Assembly: GCA_027405735.1 (NCBI GenBank)
Contig: JAPEHQ010000015.1
Span: forward strand, 124,001-188,000
Source: Mucor racemosus
Taxonomy: Eukaryota; Mucoromycota; Mucoromycetes; Mucorales; Mucoraceae
Direction of reading: 5' to 3'
DNA: 64,000 bases
The position numbers and the translations under genes are program-made. This document shows positions 61,571-64,000 of this stretch, one piece after another. The notes beneath the pieces are model-generated. The model ran no database searches. It was given only the letters and a program-made list of their open reading frames with translations, and was not told where the DNA came from. Every line of letters starts with the position of its first letter. Within the stretch, counting starts at the first letter, position 1.

Positions 61571-64000
61571 ATAACCATAAACTAAACAAATCAAGCAATA
61601 TCTGTTATCATACAAACATGCATTTTTTTACCAGAAAACCCGTCTGTCATATCATACATTCATTAAAAAATTGCAAAAGCGAGCCCGTAGAGCGACACCG
61701 TAGTTGAGCAGAGCAAGAGTAAACGGCTAAGTCTCTTATATTATGGTATATCTAAGTTTTAAATAAAAAAGCGTTTCTTTTTTTTAACTTTTCTTATATT
61801 TAACCAAGTACGGTCTGAAAATTAAGTTTTTGTAGCGAACATTTTCGGGAACTCATTTTATCCTTACCAACACTCATGATTTTGATCAAAAAATAGAAAA
61901 ATCAAATTTTGATACCAAAATCGACGTTTAAAGATACTACATTGTGAGAGAAAATTGTAGGTATAAATAATACACATTTTATAAAAGCTTAATATTAAAT
62001 ATTAAGTAATAAAACTTTGTACTTTTGGCCCAAAAACGGAATTTTGTTTAAAGGATTTTCATGTAATATTTTACAATAAAAATATTGCATATTTTTTATT
62101 GAGCAAATAGAGGGCTAAATACTGTATATGTGTATACTTTTTTTTTTTATAATTGGTAGTATAATTCACCCTAAATTTGCAAAACCAAAAAAAAAAATTT
62201 AAAAAATGTCAAAATTGATGATCTGGACAAAAATATTTTTCGAAATTAATATTCCACTTATAAGCCTTGTAAGTCTTAAAAATAAGAGATTTTATAATAC
62301 TTGAAAACTTTTTCAAGAATTTACGATGTTGTACCCACTTGATTCAAGCTTATTACTGTAAATATTTATACATGTTGATATTGTGTGGTAGTTTATTTGA
62401 TGATAATATAGTCTTACTTGATAATTAATGCGTCAGAGGTGATTTACATTGAATTTTAGTCTTACCTCTCCAACATCATAAACATAAAAAATATGGTCAT
62501 CACTGGAACCTATTGCCGCCTTTTTACCCCCCCTCTTTGTCCCAAGCCAATCTATTTAATGCTTTACCAGAACCAACTTAAGTACTTACAAATGGTTCCT
62601 CGGTATTTGCAGTCAAATTCCATAAATTAAATTGAATGGTTCCATCTACAGTAGCATCAAACGTATCATAAGCCCTCCTTATGATAAATGTCAATCTAAA
62701 ATCAGAAACATCCCATTGTCGTTGTTATAAGCTATGAAGAGCTTGATTTTTAATAATACAGTAATTAAATAAAAAATAAGATGATACTAATAGCATAATA
62801 TGGTAAGTATTTAACATATAAGTAAGTTTGATGAAGTATGCTTTTAAACCCATTTAAAGATTCTGAGGCAAACACAACATCTTGGTCCTGTAATCTCTAT
62901 CCATCAAAATGTTGCGATTTCCAATACACAATAAATGCACCTTTTATCAGCCTTGACCTCGATGTATATTGTTGGGTATCAGTTTTTTACCAGCTGTATT
63001 TTCTCTAATTCATTAATATTCAGTCATATTGAACGATGATTTGTAGCACTGCCAAAAAAAAAGAATAAATGCTTCAACAGTTTTCTACATACTAAATTAT
63101 GCAATTTAGTAGCAATGATTGCACTTAACTAAGTTTTTTGAAGAACATATTGATGTTAATCGGAATAATTAGTGCTTTCATTCAAAAGTAAGCTTTGCTT
63201 TATACATTTACATTCACTCATTCGATAAATGACAATGCATTTATTATCAATTATATCGATCAATCAACTTCATCTTGATTCAATACATTTGACAATTAAA
63301 TGCCTAAAGTACACTTGCCCCACCAGCAGATATCGTCACAAAAGAATCTCATACAGGTCGACAAAGCATCACAATTTGTATCATTATTTTTTTTGTGTTC
63401 ATATAGATCTGACCTCTCTTACACATTCATAGACCTCTGCATGAACCATATCTCCATCTTCTGTTCAATTTAACTGAAATACATTGAACGCCAACATCGT
63501 AGTACTTAATAAAACGCCTTATTTTATTGCGAGTCAACACAACTAATCTAATGCTAGTTTAGCATCAGTAATTAATTAAATCAGATAAATTTGAGATTCG
63601 ACAATCCCTTTTAGTATTTTGGCATACCTTGAGCTAATAATGGATCATTATTATTATAGATACGCTAATCGAGGATAGTGAGTTAACTCTAATGGACGAA
63701 CTAGTTGATTAGCAGTATAAAGGAAACATTAAAATCAAATATAGCAATTGAATGAGCGAAAAACAATAAATCATGTAAATTAGCATAATTGAATAGTTTT
63801 AAGCGTTTTGAACAGGAATACACCTTTAATTTTGATCTATAAAAATTGATTTATTAGTAAAATCAATTAACAAGTAATGATTATGGTATATCTTTGATAT
63901 GTGGTAGTGCTATACAAGACAACATTTTGTTTTCCTCTTCTTGGCTGTTGGTCATTAAACAGAAACAAATATTTTCTAGAAATAAAAATAGATTAACAAG
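61571..64000 (+). repeat. Repeat family B copy 4 with longest gene-derived flank (runs off window)
   Basis: 61571-62375 is the B core, lacking about 140 bp of its left end. From 62400 it continues like copy 3, then holds about 1.3 kb not present in copy 3 (62590-63830). Its right part (63400-63950) is the inverse of 45400-45930. It continues past the window end. Confidence 0.85.
62466..62700 (-). pseudogene. Dynein intermediate chain fragment, frameshifted
   Basis: On the minus strand 62590-62700 reads YDTFDATVDGTIQFNLWNL then TANTEEPF, matching the dynein intermediate-chain segment [20 protein letters not shown]. It is followed at 62466-62573 by VGSGKALNRLAWDKEGG, then a four-base G expansion shifts the frame before AAIGSSDDH and YVYDVGE. 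The intron between the two blocks is reduced to about a dozen bases. It is therefore a dead copy, but it identifies the gene source of the B-family flank. Confidence 0.75.

Overview
The window looks like fungal nuclear DNA, most probably Mucoromycota (Mucorales or a relative). Evidence: it is strongly AT-rich; the genes are split by many short GT-AG introns (about 45-110 nt, one GC-AG); there is a fungal-type adenylyl cyclase (RA, leucine-rich repeats, PP2C-like domain, class III cyclase); and the mitochondrial, Mediator and kinase genes are of fungal type. The phylum is an inference from gene style and composition. No rRNA, tRNA or CRISPR array was seen.

Layout. 1-4.9 kb: an end-truncated copy of a dispersed repeat (family B) and mostly non-coding sequence with degenerate coding-like pieces. 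4.9-6.9 kb: two tandem secreted-protein paralogues that share exon structure and a Kex2-type site but carry different repetitive tails. 7.3-8.7 kb: a complete DNMT2 (tRNA-Asp C38 methyltransferase). 8.7-12.3 kb: non-coding, with a poly(A)-tailed retro-insertion flanked by 15-bp target duplications. 12.3-18.0 kb: a GPI-anchored YcnI/DUF1775-like protein, a PP2C phosphatase and a nitronate monooxygenase-like enzyme. 19.1-20.9 kb: full-length copy of repeat family A. 22.7-24.6 kb: six-blade kelch protein. 26.3-30.7 kb: compact cluster of a mitochondrial ABC transporter, MED22 and the regulatory NAD-isocitrate dehydrogenase subunit. 32.5-33.7 kb: second A copy. 34.2-34.8 kb: unknown ORF. 35.2-44.5 kb: divergent pair of a Ste20/OSR1-like kinase and a 1779-residue adenylyl cyclase, sharing a 1.08-kb intergenic region. 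44.9-53.7 kb: a repeat island with interlocked inverted repeats, a long-TIR element with CACTACGG ends, two solo LTRs with perfect 5-bp target duplications, and B copies carrying fragments of a dynein intermediate-chain gene. 55.6-56.2 kb: a broken zinc-ribbon-like gene. 56.4-59.6 kb: an IML2/TTC39-family gene with an 8-nt microexon. 61.6-64 kb: another B copy with more of the dynein fragment.

The protein-coding genes are mainly housekeeping and signalling (cAMP production, Ser/Thr phosphorylation and dephosphorylation, TCA cycle, mitochondrial ABC transport, RNA polymerase II Mediator, tRNA modification). The unusual content is in the repeats and in gene structure: the microexon, a GC-AG intron, 3' splice sites directly preceded by poly(A), tail exchange between the secreted paralogues, and a repeat family carrying host gene exons. 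No complete unknown multi-gene system was found. Exon boundaries were derived by hand from splice consensus, reading-frame phase and family similarity, and have not been tested against transcripts.
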